Positions 9,779 to 20,696 are shown, numbered from the stretch's first letter. The stretch is DNA of 64,000 bases from Pandoraea bronchicola (GCF_902459805.1 NZ_CABPST010000012.1:113201-177200); one strand, 5' to 3'. Numbers and translations are program-made. The notes: generated by a model from the sequence alone, not told the origin.

Positions 9779-9895
9779 TTAGCCCTGACGTTGCTTGTGG
9801 CGCGGATCCGAACTGCAGATCACGCGCAGCACGCCTTTGCGCTTCACAAACTTGCAATTGCGGCAGATGCACTTAACAGATGCCAAAACTTTCAT
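9779..9895 (-). CDS. rpmJ: 50S ribosomal protein L36
   Basis: A 38-residue frame, [20 protein letters not shown] through to HKQRQG. The C-x2-C pair, third Cys and His make the zinc-binding form of bL36. It lies between infA (19 bases upstream) and rpsM (35 bases downstream), exactly where L36 belongs, and helps order 23S rRNA near the L7/L12 base. Confidence 0.97.
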   Translation of the reverse strand: MKVLASVKCICRNCKFVKRKGVLRVICSSDPRHKQRQG

Positions 9896-9914
9896 GACAA
9901 TTCCCTCTCTCTAA

Positions 9915-10133
9915 TCACTTCGCCCGGAAGACGATCCGCGCACGCGACAGATCGTAGGGCGTCAACTCTACCGTCACCTTATCTCCGGGAAGGATGCGGA
10001 TGTAATGCATCCGCATCTTGCCGGAAATATGTCCGAGTACTACATGGCCATTTTCCAGCTTTACCCGGAAGGTGGCATTGGGGAGGTTTTCAAGGACCTC
10101 ACCCTGCATTTGAATAACGTCGTCTTTCGACAT
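9915..10133 (-). CDS. infA: Translation initiation factor IF-1
   Basis: OB-fold factor that blocks the 30S A site during initiation. The 72-residue product [13 protein letters not shown]...[21 protein letters not shown] is a full-length IF-1. It sits 9 bases after secY and before rpmJ. Burkholderiales often have a second infA elsewhere, which this window cannot show. Confidence 0.98.
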   Translation of the reverse strand: MSKDDVIQMQGEVLENLPNATFRVKLENGHVVLGHISGKMRMHYIRILPGDKVTVELTPYDLSRARIVFRAK

Positions 10134-10142
10134 GATCCAGGA

Positions 10143-11480
10143 TCAGCGAAGCGTCATGTTATTGCCGCCCTTGAAATTCGCCTTACGGAGCAGCGACTCA
10201 TATTGTTGCGACATCACATACGACTGCACTTGCGCCATGAAGTCCATTGTCACCACCACGATAATCAGCAGTGAGGTTCCACCGAAGTAGAACGGGACAT
10301 TCCAACGCAACACCAGGAACTCAGGCAGCAAACACACCAAGGTGACGTAAGCTGCGCCGGCCAGTGTGAGGCGCGTCAGGATCTTGTCGATATACCGCGC
10401 CGTCTGGTCGCCCGGACGAATCCCCGGAACAAACGCACCGCTCTTCTTCAGGTTCTCGGCGGTCTCCTTGCTGTTAAACACCAGAGCGGTGTAGAAGAAG
10501 CAGAAGAACACGATCGCCAGTGCGTAGAGCATCACGTAGATCGGCTGACCCGGCGACAACTTCGCCGCGATATCCTTGAGCCAGCGCGCGTTATCACCCG
10601 CACCAAACCAATTCGCGATCGTTGCCGGGAACAGGATGATCGACGATGCAAAGATCGGCGGAATCACGCCTGCCATGTTCAGCTTGAGCGGCAGGTGCGA
10701 AGCCTGACCGCCGTACACCTTGTTGCCGACCTGACGCTTGGCGTAGTTCACAAGGATCTTGCGCTGACCACGTTCGACGAACACGACGAAGAACGTCACG
10801 AGCACCACGAGGGCACAGATCACGATGGCCGAGAACGGACCAATCGAACCCGTACCGACAAGCTCGAACAAACCGCCCACAGCATTCGGCAAACCGGCCG
10901 CGATACCACCGAAGATGATGATCGAGATACCGTTACCGAGACCGCGTTCAGTGATTTGCTCACCGAGCCACATCAGGAACATCGTGCCGGTCACGAGCGT
11001 GATCACCGTCGTCAGGCGGAACAACATGCCCGGATCGACGACGAGCCCCGGCTCGCTTTCCAACGTCACCGCGATCGCTGCTGCCTGGAAGAGCGCGAGC
11101 ACCACCGTGAAATACCGGGTGTACTGCGTGATCTTGCGCTGTCCGGCCTGGCCTTCCTTACGCAATGCTTCCAACTGAGGCGAAACCATCGCCAACAGCT
11201 GCATGATGATCGATGCCGAAATATACGGCATGATCCCCAGTGCGAAGATCGTGAAACGCGACAACGCACCGCCCGAGAACATGTTGAACATGCCCAGGAT
11301 CCCGCCCGACTGGCGCTGGAACAACTGCGCCAGCTGATCGGGGTCGATGCCCGGCACCGGGATATGCGCACCAATACGGTAGACAATCAGCGCCAGCAGC
11401 AGGAAAACCAGCCGCCGACGCAGATCCGCATACTTCGGGCCCTGCGTACCAGGCTTAGCGAGATTAGGAGACTTGGCCAA
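10143..11480 (-). CDS. secY: Preprotein translocase channel subunit SecY
   Basis: Ten-helix pore of the Sec translocon in the inner membrane. The 445-residue protein begins [20 protein letters not shown] and has the plug-region pattern [13 protein letters not shown], the [12 protein letters not shown]-type loop ([20 protein letters not shown]) and the [14 protein letters not shown] cytoplasmic loop that contacts SecA and the ribosome. Partner gene secE is at 60077-60457 in this window. It lies between rplO and infA in the spc operon. Confidence 0.98.
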   Translation of the reverse strand: MAKSPNLAKPGTQGPKYADLRRRLVFLLLALIVYRIGAHIPVPGIDPDQLAQLFQRQSGGILGMFNMFSGGALSRFTIFALGIMPYISASIIMQLLAMVSPQLEALRKEGQAGQRKITQYTRYFTVVLALFQAAAIAVTLESEPGLVVDPGMLFRLTTVITLVTGTMFLMWLGEQITERGLGNGISIIIFGGIAAGLPNAVGGLFELVGTGSIGPFSAIVICALVVLVTFFVVFVERGQRKILVNYAKRQVGNKVYGGQASHLPLKLNMAGVIPPIFASSIILFPATIANWFGAGDNARWLKDIAAKLSPGQPIYVMLYALAIVFFCFFYTALVFNSKETAENLKKSGAFVPGIRPGDQTARYIDKILTRLTLAGAAYVTLVCLLPEFLVLRWNVPFYFGGTSLLIIVVVTMDFMAQVQSYVMSQQYESLLRKANFKGGNNMTLR

Positions 11481-11503
11481 TGCTGGCTCCGGGGTGACCT
11501 AAC

Positions 11504-11938
11504 TTACTCTGCAACCGAACCGCCAGCCGCTTGAATGGCGGTGAGCGCACCCTTGGTGACGCCCAGACCCTTCACAACGACTTTGCGGGTGATCTCGCCC
11601 GAGGCGATGATCTTGGCCGACAGCGACAGCTCGCTCACCAGACCAGCCTGCTTCAGAACCAGCAGATCGATCTCGTCGACCGGCAGGTTGTTCAGGTCGG
11701 CCAGGCGAACTTCGCCCACGAAACGACGCGTCAGCGACTTGAAACCACGCTTCGGCAGACGACGTTGCAGCGGCATTTGACCGCCTTCGAAGCCCACCTT
11801 GTGGAAGCCGCCCGAACGCGACTTCTGACCCTTGTGACCACGGCCGGCGGTTTTACCCAGCCCCGAACCGATGCCACGGCCAACGCGGCGCTTGGCGTGC
11901 TTGGCGCCTTCTGCCGGCTTAATCGAATTCAATTCCAT
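11504..11938 (-). CDS. rplO: 50S ribosomal protein L15
   Basis: Late-assembly large-subunit protein. The 144-residue product starts [20 protein letters not shown] and carries the glycine-rich [19 protein letters not shown] stretch typical of uL15. It is 11 bases after rpmD and 23 bases before secY. Confidence 0.98.
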   Translation of the reverse strand: MELNSIKPAEGAKHAKRRVGRGIGSGLGKTAGRGHKGQKSRSGGFHKVGFEGGQMPLQRRLPKRGFKSLTRRFVGEVRLADLNNLPVDEIDLLVLKQAGLVSELSLSAKIIASGEITRKVVVKGLGVTKGALTAIQAAGGSVAE

Positions 11939-11949
11939 TTTGCCCTCGC

Positions 11950-12132
11950 TCAGTCGACGATCTTCACAAGGTACGAGACCTTGTTGATCATGCCCCGCAC
12001 AGCGGGCGTATCCTGCAACTCGCTGACCGAATTGAGGCGACGCAGGCCCAGGCCCTTGACGGTCGCGCGGTGTTCTTCACGCGTACCGATCAGGCTCTTG
12101 ACCAGCTTAACTTTCACAGTTTGCTGCGACAT
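11950..12132 (-). CDS. rpmD: 50S ribosomal protein L30
   Basis: Small large-subunit protein. I chose [16 protein letters not shown] (60 residues), because the upstream Met three codons earlier overlaps the rpsE stop more closely and does not match the family. [20 protein letters not shown] is the uL30 signature. Spacing is 11 bases on each side, to rpsE and rplO. Confidence 0.97.
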   Translation of the reverse strand: MSQQTVKVKLVKSLIGTREEHRATVKGLGLRRLNSVSELQDTPAVRGMINKVSYLVKIVD

Positions 12133-12143
12133 ATTGATCACCC

Positions 12144-12662
12144 TTAGCCGAGGATCTCTTCCACCGACTTGCCACGCTTGGCGGCGATGTCAGCAGGAGT
12201 CGATTGTTTCTTCAGGCCGTCGAGCGTGGCGCGGACCAGGTTGTACGGGTTCGTCGAGCCAAGGCTCTTCGTCACCACGTTGGTCACGCCCATCACCTCG
12301 AACACCGCGCGCATCGGGCCACCGGCGATAACACCGGTACCGTCCTTCGCCGGCGACATCAGGACGCGCGAGGCGCCATGCTGGCCGAGAACGTTGTGTT
12401 GCAGGGTGCCGTTCTTCAGGGGCACCTTGAACATATTGCGGCGGGCTTGTTCCATTGCCTTTTGAACGGCAACGGGGACTTCCTTCGCCTTGCCCTTGCC
12501 CATGCCGATGCGGCCATCGCCGTCACCAACCACGGTCAACGCGGCAAAACCGAGAATACGGCCACCCTTCACAACCTTCGTGACACGGTTGACCGCGATC
12601 ATCTTCTCGCGAAGGCCGTCGTCGCGTTCGTCAGCCTGAACTTTCGCTTGCATCTTTGCCAT
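12144..12662 (-). CDS. rpsE: 30S ribosomal protein S5
   Basis: Protein at the mRNA entry and neck of the 30S subunit with roles in decoding accuracy. The 172-residue product has [19 protein letters not shown] and [18 protein letters not shown], both conserved in uS5. Order rplR-rpsE-rpmD is standard. Confidence 0.98.
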   Translation of the reverse strand: MAKMQAKVQADERDDGLREKMIAVNRVTKVVKGGRILGFAALTVVGDGDGRIGMGKGKAKEVPVAVQKAMEQARRNMFKVPLKNGTLQHNVLGQHGASRVLMSPAKDGTGVIAGGPMRAVFEVMGVTNVVTKSLGSTNPYNLVRATLDGLKKQSTPADIAAKRGKSVEEILG

Positions 12663-12675
12663 GACGGATCCTTAC

Positions 12676-13041
12676 TTAGAACTTGAGGCCGGCTTCACGG
12701 GCAGCGTCGGCAAGAGCCTTAACGCGACCGTGATAGCGGAAGCCCGAGCGGTCGAAAGCAACGCTTTCGATGCCGGCAGCCTTCGCCTTTTCGGCGATAC
12801 GACGGCCGATCAGCGCTGCAGCGGCAGCGTTGCCACCCTTGCCTTCCTTGTCGCCCAGTTCCTTGCGCACTTCGGCTTCCAGCGTCGAAGCGCTGGCCAG
12901 CACTTGCGTGCCGTCTTCCGAGAAAACTTGCGCGTAAATGTGCACGTTGGTGCGATGCACGGAAAGGCGATGCACCTTCTGAGCTGCCAGCTTGATACGA
13001 GTCTGGCGAGCGCGGCGCACACGTGATTGTTTCTTGTCCAT
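12676..13041 (-). CDS. rplR: 50S ribosomal protein L18
   Basis: 5S rRNA-binding protein that delivers 5S RNA to the 50S subunit together with L5. Start [17 protein letters not shown] gives 121 residues; the Met three codons upstream is less likely. [14 protein letters not shown] and [18 protein letters not shown] fit uL18. It is 13 bases from rpsE. Confidence 0.98.
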   Translation of the reverse strand: MDKKQSRVRRARQTRIKLAAQKVHRLSVHRTNVHIYAQVFSEDGTQVLASASTLEAEVRKELGDKEGKGGNAAAAALIGRRIAEKAKAAGIESVAFDRSGFRYHGRVKALADAAREAGLKF

Positions 13042-13052
13042 GTTTCGCACCC

Positions 13053-13586
13053 TTACTTCTTCTTGGTTTCCTTGAGGATCACCACCTCGTCCGCATAGCG
13101 GACGCCCTTACCCTTGTAGGGCTCGGGCGGACGGTAACCGCGAACTTCCGCAGCCACTTGTCCGATGCGTTGCTTATCAACGCCTTTGATGATGATCTCC
13201 GTCTGCGTCGGGGTCTCGGCCTTCACGCCTTCCGGCATGGCATGCACAACATCGTGCGAGAAACCCAGCTCGAGCTTCAGGTTGTTACCTTCAGCCTTGG
13301 CACGGTAACCCACGCCAACGAGTTGCAGCTTCTTTTCGAAACCCTTGCTCACGCCGGTCACCATATTGTTGACCAGCGCACGTTCCGTACCGTACAGCGC
13401 ATTCGCTTCGCGGCTTTCATCGGCCGGGGCGAAGGTGACGGTGCCGTCTTCGATCTTGACGATCACAAGCGGGTTGATGCCGCGGGTCAACGAACCCAGG
13501 GCGCCCTTGATCGTCAGCACATTGCCAGCCAGCGTTGCTTCAACGCCCTTCGGCAGTGCAATGGGACTCTTACCTACTCGAGACAT
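13053..13586 (-). CDS. rplF: 50S ribosomal protein L6
   Basis: Two-domain protein near the sarcin-ricin loop and GTPase centre. The 177-residue product starts [17 protein letters not shown] and ends with the [18 protein letters not shown] signature. The gene sits 15 bases after rpsH and 11 bases before rplR. Confidence 0.98.
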   Translation of the reverse strand: MSRVGKSPIALPKGVEATLAGNVLTIKGALGSLTRGINPLVIVKIEDGTVTFAPADESREANALYGTERALVNNMVTGVSKGFEKKLQLVGVGYRAKAEGNNLKLELGFSHDVVHAMPEGVKAETPTQTEIIIKGVDKQRIGQVAAEVRGYRPPEPYKGKGVRYADEVVILKETKKK

Positions 13587-13601
13587 TTCTACTCTCCTCG
13601 G

Positions 13602-13997
13602 TTAGGCCACGTAGCAGATGACTTCGCCGCCCACGCCGGTGGCGCGTGCTTTGCGATCGGTCATCACGCCCTTCGGGGTCGAGACGATAGCAACGCCCAG
13701 GCCGTTCATGACCTGCGGGATGTCGTTGCGGCTCTTGTACACACGCAGACCCGGACGCGACACGCGCTCGAGGCGCTCAATCACAGGACGGCCAGCGTAG
13801 TACTTCAGTGCGATGTTCAGCACCGGCTTCGTTTCTTCTGCTTCAACCGCGAAGTCTTCGATATAGCCTTCGTCCTTGAGGACCTTGGCGATCGAGACCT
13901 TCAGCTTGGACGAGGGCATCTTCACCGATGCCTTCTCAACCATCTGAGCGTTGCGGATGCGAGTCAGCATATCGGCGATAGGATCGCTCATGCTCAT
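13602..13997 (-). CDS. rpsH: 30S ribosomal protein S8
   Basis: Central-domain 16S rRNA binder; in Escherichia coli it is the autogenous repressor of the spc operon. The 131-residue product starts [18 protein letters not shown] and ends with [19 protein letters not shown]. Whether the same control acts here cannot be read directly from the sequence. Confidence 0.98.
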   Translation of the reverse strand: MSMSDPIADMLTRIRNAQMVEKASVKMPSSKLKVSIAKVLKDEGYIEDFAVEAEETKPVLNIALKYYAGRPVIERLERVSRPGLRVYKSRNDIPQVMNGLGVAIVSTPKGVMTDRKARATGVGGEVICYVA

Positions 13998-14010
13998 GGT
14001 GCTTCTCCTA

Positions 14011-14316
14011 TTACCAGCTTGCTTTGGTCACGCCCGGGATTTCGCCACGGAAGGCGATTTCACGGATCTTGTTACGGGCCAGGCCGAATTTGCGGAAGGT
14101 ACCGCGCGGACGGCCGGTCAGGTCGCAACGATTGCGTTGACGCGTCGGGTTGGCGTTACGCGGCAGCTGTTGCAGCGCCAGGCGTGCTTCATAACGCTCG
14201 TCTTCCGACTTGCTGGTGTCTTCGATGGTCGCTTTGAGGGCGGCGCGCTTGGCAGAAAATTTCTGCGCCAGACGGGCGCGTTTCTTTTCGCGTTCGATAA
14301 GTGCCAGTTTAGCCAC
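14011..14316 (-). CDS. rpsN: 30S ribosomal protein S14 (zinc-free long form)
   Basis: Head protein of the 30S subunit. The 101-residue product is the long, cysteine-poor form rather than the 61-residue zinc form. [20 protein letters not shown] and the C-terminal GVTKASW are diagnostic. It is 7 bases after rplE. Confidence 0.98.
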   Translation of the reverse strand: MAKLALIEREKKRARLAQKFSAKRAALKATIEDTSKSEDERYEARLALQQLPRNANPTRQRNRCDLTGRPRGTFRKFGLARNKIREIAFRGEIPGVTKASW

Positions 14317-14323
14317 GATTACC

Positions 14324-14863
14324 TCAGTTACGGAACGGGAATTTGAACGCCGACAGAAGAGCCTTGGCTTCTTCGTCAGTCTTCGCGGTCGTGGTGATGC
14401 TGATGTTCAGACCACGCAGCGCGTCGATTTTGTCGTACTCGATTTCGGGGAAAATGATCTGCTCTTTCACACCGATGTTGTAGTTGCCACGACCGTCGAA
14501 CGCACGACCCGAAATACCACGGAAGTCACGCACGCGCGGCAGAGCCACGGTGATGAAACGATCCAGGAATTCGAACATACGCTCACCGCGCAGCGTCACC
14601 ATCGTACCGATCGGGTAACCTTCGCGGATCTTGAAACCGGCGATAGCCTTGCGAGCCTTCGTCACCACCGGCTTTTGACCGGCAATCTTCGTCAGGTCGC
14701 CAACGGCGTGCTCAATGATCTTCTTGTCAGCAACGGCTTGACCAAGGCCCATGTTCAGGGTGATCTTGGTGATGCGCGGCACTTCCATGACAGACTTGTA
14801 ACCGAACTGCTTAGTCAGCTCGGCGACAACTTTGTCCTTATAGAATTCTTGCAAACGGGCCAT
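14324..14863 (-). CDS. rplE: 50S ribosomal protein L5
   Basis: 5S rRNA-binding protein of the central protuberance that contacts P-site tRNA. The 179-residue product has [18 protein letters not shown], the P-site loop [16 protein letters not shown] and the [18 protein letters not shown] region. Gap to rplX is 18 bases. Confidence 0.98.
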   Translation of the reverse strand: MARLQEFYKDKVVAELTKQFGYKSVMEVPRITKITLNMGLGQAVADKKIIEHAVGDLTKIAGQKPVVTKARKAIAGFKIREGYPIGTMVTLRGERMFEFLDRFITVALPRVRDFRGISGRAFDGRGNYNIGVKEQIIFPEIEYDKIDALRGLNISITTTAKTDEEAKALLSAFKFPFRN

Positions 14864-14881
14864 TATCTATACTCCCTGCGA

Positions 14882-15193
14882 TTAGGCACCGACGACCGTA
14901 GCACCGGTCGTCTTGAGGAAGCGGACCTTCTTGCCGTCTTCGACCTTGATGCCCACGCGCGACGGCTTGCCATTGGCATCCACCAGCGCCACGTTCGAAA
15001 CGTGGATCGGCATCGTTTTGTCGACCACGCCACCTTGCGTGCCCTTCATCGGGTTCGGCTTGACGTGCTTCTTAGCAACGTTCACGCCCTCGACGACCAA
15101 CTTGTCGCCATCAACGGCCAGGACCGTGCCACGCTTGGCCTTGTCCTTACCCGTCAGCACGATGACCTGGTCACCCTTGCGAATCTTGTTCAT
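14882..15193 (-). CDS. rplX: 50S ribosomal protein L24
   Basis: Assembly-initiating large-subunit protein with a KOW domain. The 103-residue product begins [18 protein letters not shown] and has the [16 protein letters not shown] signature. It is 11 bases after rplN. Confidence 0.98.
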   Translation of the reverse strand: MNKIRKGDQVIVLTGKDKAKRGTVLAVDGDKLVVEGVNVAKKHVKPNPMKGTQGGVVDKTMPIHVSNVALVDANGKPSRVGIKVEDGKKVRFLKTTGATVVGA

Positions 15194-15204
15194 GTGTCGG
15201 CTCC

Positions 15205-15573
15205 TTACAGCACTTCCGGGGCCAGCGACACGATCTTCATGAAGCGTTCGGTACGCAGTTCACGCGTAACCGGCCCGAAGATACGGGTGCCGATCGGCTC
15301 GAGCTTGGTATTAAGCAGCACGGCGGCGTTGCCGTCGAATTTGACCAGCGAGCCGTCCTGGCGACGCACGCCCTTGGCGGTACGCACGACCACTGCATTG
15401 TAGATTTCGCCCTTCTTGACGCGACCACGCGGGGCAGCATCCTTCACGCTGACCTTGATGATGTCGCCAATGCCGGCGTAGCGACGCTTGGAGCCGCCCA
15501 GCACCTTGATGCACATCACTTCACGCGCACCGGTGTTGTCGGCTACTTCGAGCCGGGTTTCAGTTTGAATCAT
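15205..15573 (-). CDS. rplN: 50S ribosomal protein L14
   Basis: Inter-subunit bridge protein. Start [16 protein letters not shown] gives the usual 122 residues; the open frame continues 22 codons upstream without a match. The product ends [16 protein letters not shown]. It is the first gene of the spc unit, with a strong promoter and a leader of about 205 nt upstream. Confidence 0.98.
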   Translation of the reverse strand: MIQTETRLEVADNTGAREVMCIKVLGGSKRRYAGIGDIIKVSVKDAAPRGRVKKGEIYNAVVVRTAKGVRRQDGSLVKFDGNAAVLLNTKLEPIGTRIFGPVTRELRTERFMKIVSLAPEVL

Positions 15574-15776
15574 GGTGTTATCTTCCCAACTTAATCCGAC
15601 ACATACGCGTCGGTCAGTCTTGGTCCCCGTCAGCACCAAAGGGTGCCGTTTGGGTTGAGTCGTTCAAAAGTGGACAACCTTGCTACCTTGACCTGACCCG
15701 TAGAGGATACGAATCGGCTTCGGAAGCCATCCACTCCCTTGCGAAACCAAAGACCGGTTTTAGCGAAAGAAGCGGA

Positions 15777-15814
15777 AAGTCCGGAATTATACAATGATAA
15801 TTCCGGACTTGCAA
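15777..15814 (-). promoter_or_regulatory. spc operon promoter embedded in a 14-bp inverted repeat
   Basis: On the minus strand TTGCAA (15809-15814), 17 bases, TATAAT (15786-15791). The -10 and spacer lie inside a perfect inverted repeat AAGTCCGGAATTAT / ATAATTCCGGACTT (15777-15790 / 15797-15810). The element falls in the 265-base gap between rpsQ and rplN, where Escherichia coli also has a spc promoter. The repeat could act as an operator or end the upstream transcript. Confidence 0.8.
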
Positions 15815-15838
15815 GTCAAGCCTTCGCTTCAGCTCACC

Positions 15839-16111
15839 TTAGATGATACGGGCGGCTTCCACGAGACGGGAGACCGTCCAGGCCTTGGTCTTCGACAGCG
15901 GACGAGTTTCTTGAATCTCGACCGTATCGCCTTCCTTGATCTGGTTGGTCTCATCGTGCGCGTGGTACTTCTTCGAACGCACGATGTACTTGCCGTAGAG
16001 CGGGTGCTTCATTTGACGCTCGACCAGCACGGTAACCGTCTTGTCCATCTTGTCGCTGATAACTTTACCCACGAGGGTACGCTTCAGCGAGGTCTTAGCG
16101 GTATCGTTCAT
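15839..16111 (-). CDS. rpsQ: 30S ribosomal protein S17
   Basis: Primary 16S rRNA-binding OB-fold protein. The 90-residue product shows [28 protein letters not shown] and [16 protein letters not shown]. It overlaps the end of rpmC by 4 bases (ATGA junction). It is the last gene before the spc promoter region. Confidence 0.98.
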   Translation of the reverse strand: MNDTAKTSLKRTLVGKVISDKMDKTVTVLVERQMKHPLYGKYIVRSKKYHAHDETNQIKEGDTVEIQETRPLSKTKAWTVSRLVEAARII

Positions 16112-16302
16112 TTCTGGCTCGCCTTCTCAGTCAACACGGTACGCACACGCGCGATGTCCTTGCGCACCTTCTTCAGCTGGCTGGTGTTGCTCAGCTGTTG
16201 GGTGCCCGCTTGCATGCGAAGACCGAATTGGGCCTTCAGCAGATCCGACAGTTCCTTGTTCAGGCCGTCGACATCCTTGGCACGAAGTTCGGATGCTTTC
16301 AT
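16108..16302 (-). CDS. rpmC: 50S ribosomal protein L29
   Basis: Tunnel-exit protein that helps dock trigger factor and SRP. The 64-residue product [20 protein letters not shown] has the expected two-helix form with [15 protein letters not shown]. It overlaps rpsQ by 4 bases, so the pair is likely translationally coupled. Confidence 0.98.
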   Translation of the reverse strand: MKASELRAKDVDGLNKELSDLLKAQFGLRMQAGTQQLSNTSQLKKVRKDIARVRTVLTEKASQK

Positions 16303-16316
16303 TTCAAATTCTCCCC

Positions 16317-16733
16317 TCAGGCGCCAAGGCGACGTACGAAGAACGTCGTCTGAATCGGCAGCTTGGCAGCAGCCAGGCGGAACGCCTCGCGTGCCAGCGC
16401 TTCATCCACACCGTCCATTTCGTACAGCATCTTGCCCGGTTGAATCTCGGCGACGTAGTACTCCGGGTTACCCTTACCGTTACCCATACGCACTTCTGCC
16501 GGCTTTTGCGAGATCGGCTTGTCCGGGAAAATACGGATCCAGATACGACCACCGCGCTTGATGTGGCGGGTCATGGCACGACGCGCGGCTTCGATTTGAC
16601 GAGCCGTCAGACGACCACGACCGACCGCCTTCAGGCCGAATTCGCCGAACGACACTTCGTTGCCACGGGTGGCGACGCCAGTGTTACGGCCCTTCTGCTC
16701 TTTGCGATACTTTCTGCGTTTCGGTTGCAGCAT
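16317..16733 (-). CDS. rplP: 50S ribosomal protein L16
   Basis: Protein near the A site and peptidyl-transferase centre. The 138-residue product begins [17 protein letters not shown] and has the [15 protein letters not shown] signature and [15 protein letters not shown]. It is 2 bases from rpsC and 14 from rpmC. Confidence 0.98.
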   Translation of the reverse strand: MLQPKRRKYRKEQKGRNTGVATRGNEVSFGEFGLKAVGRGRLTARQIEAARRAMTRHIKRGGRIWIRIFPDKPISQKPAEVRMGNGKGNPEYYVAEIQPGKMLYEMDGVDEALAREAFRLAAAKLPIQTTFFVRRLGA

Positions 16734-16735
16734 GA

Positions 16736-17539
16736 TTATTCTCCAGTCTTGGCGTCGCCTTCAGGCTTGCCAGCCGGACGGCGTGCACCACCGCGCTTCG
16801 CACCGGCCTTATCGCCAGCGTCGTCACGACGGGGGCGACGGTCGCCCGGACGCGCGTTGCGGCGCGGACGCTTTTCTTCGGCCGGCTCTTCAGCCACCGG
16901 AGCGTCGTTGCGGCCCAGCGTGTCACCCTTGTACACCCACACCTTGATACCGATGATGCCGTACGTCGTCTTCGCTTCCGCAGTTGCGTAGTCGATGTCA
17001 GCGCGCAGCGTGTGCAGGGGCACACGGCCTTCGCGGTACCACTCGGTACGGGCGATTTCGATACCGTTCAGACGGCCGGCGCTCATGATCTTGATGCCTT
17101 GGGCACCCAGACGCATCGCGTTCTGCATCGCACGCTTCATTGCGCGACGGAACATGATACGGCGCTCGAGCTGCTGAGCGATCGAATCAGCGATGAGCTG
17201 CGCATCGGTTTCCGGCTTGCGGATTTCCTCGATGTTCACATGCACGGGCACGCCCATGCGCTTTTGCAGCTCGGCCTTGAGGATTTCGATGTCCTCGCCC
17301 TTCTTACCGATCACAACGCCCGGACGCGAGCTGAAAATCGTAATACGAGCGTTCTTTGCCGGACGTTCGATGATGACACGGCCAACCGAAGCGTTCTTCA
17401 GCTTCTTCTTCAGATATTCGCGAACGCCGATGTCTTCCTTCAGCATCTGCGCGAAATTCTGATTGTTGGCGTACCAACGCGAAGCCCAGTTACGACTGAC
17501 AGCCAGACGGAAGCCAGTCGGATGAATTTTCTGTCCCAT
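16736..17539 (-). CDS. rpsC: 30S ribosomal protein S3 with long basic tail
   Basis: KH-domain protein at the mRNA entry channel with mRNA-unwinding activity. The 267-residue product is about 34 residues longer than the Escherichia coli protein because of a C-terminal tail rich in Arg, Pro, Lys and Gly (from about residue 215: [19 protein letters not shown]). Such tails are usual in Burkholderiaceae. N-terminal [20 protein letters not shown] and the KH motif [10 protein letters not shown] are intact. Confidence 0.98.
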   Translation of the reverse strand: MGQKIHPTGFRLAVSRNWASRWYANNQNFAQMLKEDIGVREYLKKKLKNASVGRVIIERPAKNARITIFSSRPGVVIGKKGEDIEILKAELQKRMGVPVHVNIEEIRKPETDAQLIADSIAQQLERRIMFRRAMKRAMQNAMRLGAQGIKIMSAGRLNGIEIARTEWYREGRVPLHTLRADIDYATAEAKTTYGIIGIKVWVYKGDTLGRNDAPVAEEPAEEKRPRRNARPGDRRPRRDDAGDKAGAKRGGARRPAGKPEGDAKTGE

Positions 17540-17548
17540 CGTGACCCC

Positions 17549-17878
17549 TTAGTTGCCCAGCGTCACAGTGATGTGACAGGTTTGCTTCTCGATCTTGTTA
17601 CCACGGCCTTTTGCACGCGCCGTGAAACGCTTGAGCGAGGTGCCCTTGTCGACAAAAATGCCCTTGACGCGCAGTTCGTCGATGTCAGCACCTTCATTGT
17701 GCTCGGCGTTGGCGATAGCCGACTCGAGCACCTTCTTGATGATGACCGCGGCCTTCTTCGGCGAGAAGGTCAGGACATTGAGTGCACGCTCCAGCGGCAG
17801 GCCACGAATCTGGTCAGCGACCAGACGCGTCTTCTGCGCCGAGATACGGGCACCGCGATGAATTGCTTTCACTTCCAT
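17549..17878 (-). CDS. rplV: 50S ribosomal protein L22
   Basis: Protein whose beta-hairpin lines the exit tunnel next to the macrolide site. Start [15 protein letters not shown] gives 109 residues; a longer frame would run into rpsS. The tunnel loop [17 protein letters not shown] is intact, with no insertion of the kind linked to macrolide resistance. Confidence 0.98.
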   Translation of the reverse strand: MEVKAIHRGARISAQKTRLVADQIRGLPLERALNVLTFSPKKAAVIIKKVLESAIANAEHNEGADIDELRVKGIFVDKGTSLKRFTARAKGRGNKIEKQTCHITVTLGN

Positions 17879-17888
17879 GATCGGCCCC

Positions 17889-18164
17889 TTATTTCTTCGC
17901 CTTCTTGTCGGCCGCATGGCCCTTGAAGGTACGGGTAAGTGCGAACTCACCCAGCTTGTGGCCGACCATGTTTTCCGTCACGTACACCGGCACGTGCTGA
18001 CGGCCGTTATGCACGGCGATCGTCAGGCCGATGAAATCGGGCAGGACGGTCGAACGACGCGACCAGGTCTTGATCGGCTTTTTGTCACGCGATGCAGCTG
18101 CCGCTTCCACTTTCTTCAGCAGATGAGCGTCGCAAAACGGACCTTTTTTAACAGAACGAGTCAT
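17889..18164 (-). CDS. rpsS: 30S ribosomal protein S19
   Basis: Head protein that bridges to the 50S subunit. The 91-residue product begins [18 protein letters not shown] and has [20 protein letters not shown]. It lies 13 bases after rplB and 10 before rplV. Confidence 0.98.
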   Translation of the reverse strand: MTRSVKKGPFCDAHLLKKVEAAAASRDKKPIKTWSRRSTVLPDFIGLTIAVHNGRQHVPVYVTENMVGHKLGEFALTRTFKGHAADKKAKK

Positions 18165-18177
18165 TTGCTAGCTCCAA

Positions 18178-19005
18178 TTAACGCTTCTTGCGACGCTGAA
18201 CGATCATGCTGTCGGTGCGCTTGGTCGAGCGGGTACGCTTACCCTTGGTATGCTGACCCCACGGGCTGACCGGATGACGACCAGCAGCCGTACGACCTTC
18301 ACCACCACCATGCGGGTGATCCACCGGGTTCATCGCCACACCGCGAACGGTCGGGCGAATACCGCGCCAACGCTTTGCACCGGCCTTGCCGAGTTGGCGC
18401 AGGCTGTGCTCTTCGTTACCGACTTCACCGATGGTGGCGCGGCACTCGATGTGCACGCGACGAACTTCACCCGAACGCAGACGCACTTGAGCGTACGTGC
18501 CTTCGCGAGCCAGCAGCATTGCCGAGGTACCAGCAGCACGGGCGATTTGCGCGCCCTTGCCCGGTTGCAGCTCGATGCCGTGAATCGTGGTACCGACCGG
18601 AATGTTACGGATCGGCAGCGTGTTACCGGCCTTGATCGGCGCTTCCGAGCCGCTCACGAGTTGCTGACCGACGGTCAGACCCTTCGGTGCCAGGATGTAA
18701 CGACGCTCGCCATCGGCGTAGCACAGCAGAGCGATGTTCGCGCTGCGGTTCGGATCGTATTCCAGACGCTCAACCTTCGCCGTGATGCCGTCCTTGTTGC
18801 GACGGAAGTCGACGATACGGTAGTGCTGCTTGTGACCGCCACCCATATGACGGGTGGTGATGTGACCGTTGTTATTACGGCCAGCGGTCTTGCTCTTGGT
18901 ATCGAGCAACGGGGCGAACGGCTTGCCCTTATGCAGATCCTTGTTGACGACCTTGACCAGCGAACGGCGGCCCGGCGACGTCGGTTTCGTTTTGACGAGT
19001 GCCAT
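18178..19005 (-). CDS. rplB: 50S ribosomal protein L2
   Basis: One of the largest and most conserved 50S proteins, needed for subunit joining and peptidyl-transferase structure. The 275-residue product has [19 protein letters not shown], and the [15 protein letters not shown] segment with the conserved His thought to be important for activity. It is 2 bases after rplW. Confidence 0.99.
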   Translation of the reverse strand: MALVKTKPTSPGRRSLVKVVNKDLHKGKPFAPLLDTKSKTAGRNNNGHITTRHMGGGHKQHYRIVDFRRNKDGITAKVERLEYDPNRSANIALLCYADGERRYILAPKGLTVGQQLVSGSEAPIKAGNTLPIRNIPVGTTIHGIELQPGKGAQIARAAGTSAMLLAREGTYAQVRLRSGEVRRVHIECRATIGEVGNEEHSLRQLGKAGAKRWRGIRPTVRGVAMNPVDHPHGGGEGRTAAGRHPVSPWGQHTKGKRTRSTKRTDSMIVQRRKKR

Positions 19006-19007
19006 GA

Positions 19008-19322
19008 TTACTTGGCCTCCGCTTCAAAATTGATTTCCTGACCCGGCTTCAAGCTCACGTAAGCCTTCTTCTCGTGGTCGCGACGACCCATGAAGCGGCC
19101 AAAGCGCTTTTGCTTGCCCTTGCGGTTCAGGATTTGCACCGACTCGACTTCCACCTTGAAGAGAAGCTCAACTGCAGCCTTCACTTCTTGCTTGTTCGCG
19201 TCGCGTGCAACTTGGAACACCACTTGTTCATTCTTGTCAGCCACCAGCGTCGCCTTTTCGGAGATCACCGGCGCGAGCAGGACCTGGTACAGACGATGGT
19301 CGTTTTTACGCACGTCGCTCAT
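19008..19322 (-). CDS. rplW: 50S ribosomal protein L23
   Basis: Tunnel-exit protein that docks trigger factor, SRP and SecYEG. The 104-residue product has [18 protein letters not shown] and [20 protein letters not shown]. It overlaps rplD by 4 bases and is 2 bases from rplB. Confidence 0.98.
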   Translation of the reverse strand: MSDVRKNDHRLYQVLLAPVISEKATLVADKNEQVVFQVARDANKQEVKAAVELLFKVEVESVQILNRKGKQKRFGRFMGRRDHEKKAYVSLKPGQEINFEAEAK

Positions 19323-19939
19323 GACAGCATCTCCTCAATCTTGGCGATCGCGCCCTTCGTCAGCAGCACCTTCTTGAAGTAGATGAGCGACAGCGGGTCG
19401 GCGAAACGCGGCTCGGTGACGGCAACGTGAGCCAGATTGCGCGAGGCCAGGAACAAGTTCTCGTCCACGCTATCCGTGATCAGCAGCACCGAGTCAAGAC
19501 CCATGGCCTTGACCTTGTCAGCGAGCAGTTTGGTCTTCGGAGCATCCAGCTTGATGTCCTCGACGACCGACAGACGACCTTCACGGGCGAGCTGCGACAG
19601 AATCGAGCACACACCGGCGCGGTACATCTTCTTGTTGACTTTGTGGGTGAAGTTCTCTTCCGGCGAATTCGGGAAGATACGGCCACCGCCGCGCCACAGC
19701 GGGCTCGACGACATACCGGCACGAGCGCGGCCCGTACCCTTCTGACGCCACGGCTTCTTGGTCGTGTGCTTGACCTGTTCACGGTCCTTCTGCGCACGAT
19801 TGCCGCTACGGGCGTTGGCTTGATAAGCCACCACAACCTGATGGATCAGCGCTTCGTTGTAGTCACGGCCGAACACGACGTCCGACGCGTTGACAGCAGC
19901 GCCTTCCTGACCTTGCTCATTCAGGAGCTTCAGTTCCAT
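19319..19939 (-). CDS. rplD: 50S ribosomal protein L4
   Basis: Tunnel-wall protein; in Escherichia coli it also represses S10 operon transcription and translation. The 206-residue product carries the tunnel loop [20 protein letters not shown]. It lies 2 bases after rplC and overlaps rplW by 4 bases. Confidence 0.98.
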   Translation of the reverse strand: MELKLLNEQGQEGAAVNASDVVFGRDYNEALIHQVVVAYQANARSGNRAQKDREQVKHTTKKPWRQKGTGRARAGMSSSPLWRGGGRIFPNSPEENFTHKVNKKMYRAGVCSILSQLAREGRLSVVEDIKLDAPKTKLLADKVKAMGLDSVLLITDSVDENLFLASRNLAHVAVTEPRFADPLSLIYFKKVLLTKGAIAKIEEMLS

Positions 19940-19941
19940 TG

Positions 19942-20598
19942 TTACGCTCCCTTCGCGAGTTTGGCCTTGACTGCCGAGGTCACGAAAACCTTGCCTTCGT
20001 TAGCGCCCGGAACGGCACCCTTCACGAAGATCAGGTTACGCTCAGCGTCAATGCGCGCGATTTCGAGATTCTGCACCGTCGTGGTGACATCGCCCAGGTG
20101 ACCCGTCATGCGCTTGCCCGGGAACACACGACCCGGATCCTGCGCCATACCGATCGAGCCCGGCACGTTGTGCGAACGCGAGTTACCGTGCGATGCGCGG
20201 CCCGAAGCGAAGTTGTAGCGCTTGATGGTACCGGCGTAGCCCTTACCGATCGACACGCCTTGCACGTCGACCTTCTGGCCTACCTGGAACAGATCGACGC
20301 CAACGACTGCGCCCGGCTGCAGTTCAGCAGCTTTGGCAGCGTCAACGCGGAATTCCTTGAGGATTTCACCGGCTTCGACACCCGCTTTCGCGAAGTGACC
20401 GGCGGCGGCCTTAACGACGCGCGTAGCGCGGCGATTGCCGAAAGTGACTTGAACGGCGGTGTAGCCGTCCGTTTCATCCGTCTTGATTTGCGTCACGCGG
20501 TTGTTAGACACGTCGAGCACGGTGACGGGAATCGAATCGCCGTCGTCCGTGAAAATACGCGTCATGCCAACCTTGCGACCGACAAGGCCAAGGCTCAT
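19942..20598 (-). CDS. rplC: 50S ribosomal protein L3
   Basis: Early-assembly large-subunit protein with an arm reaching the peptidyl-transferase centre. Start [16 protein letters not shown] (218 residues) matches the family; the frame extends 15 codons further upstream. [20 protein letters not shown] and [12 protein letters not shown] are diagnostic. It is the first gene after a strong promoter, so rplC rather than rpsJ leads this unit. Confidence 0.98.
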   Translation of the reverse strand: MSLGLVGRKVGMTRIFTDDGDSIPVTVLDVSNNRVTQIKTDETDGYTAVQVTFGNRRATRVVKAAAGHFAKAGVEAGEILKEFRVDAAKAAELQPGAVVGVDLFQVGQKVDVQGVSIGKGYAGTIKRYNFASGRASHGNSRSHNVPGSIGMAQDPGRVFPGKRMTGHLGDVTTTVQNLEIARIDAERNLIFVKGAVPGANEGKVFVTSAVKAKLAKGA

Positions 20599-20696
20599 GA
20601 TTTTCTCCATTCCCGACTGCGATTGGCCGGGGCTAAATGACAAAAGGATGGTCCACGGATGTGGGCCATCTTTTCAAAACTACACTTGAGCCCGCC

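Noticed and set aside
15640-15660. GGGTGCCGTTT in the rplN leader resembling the rpoC terminator arm
   Set aside because: Only about 11 bases match and there is no matching T-run, so a shared element is not supported.
16736-16900. Long C-terminal extension of S3 as a novelty
   Set aside because: A basic Arg/Pro/Gly-rich tail is usual for S3 in Burkholderiaceae.
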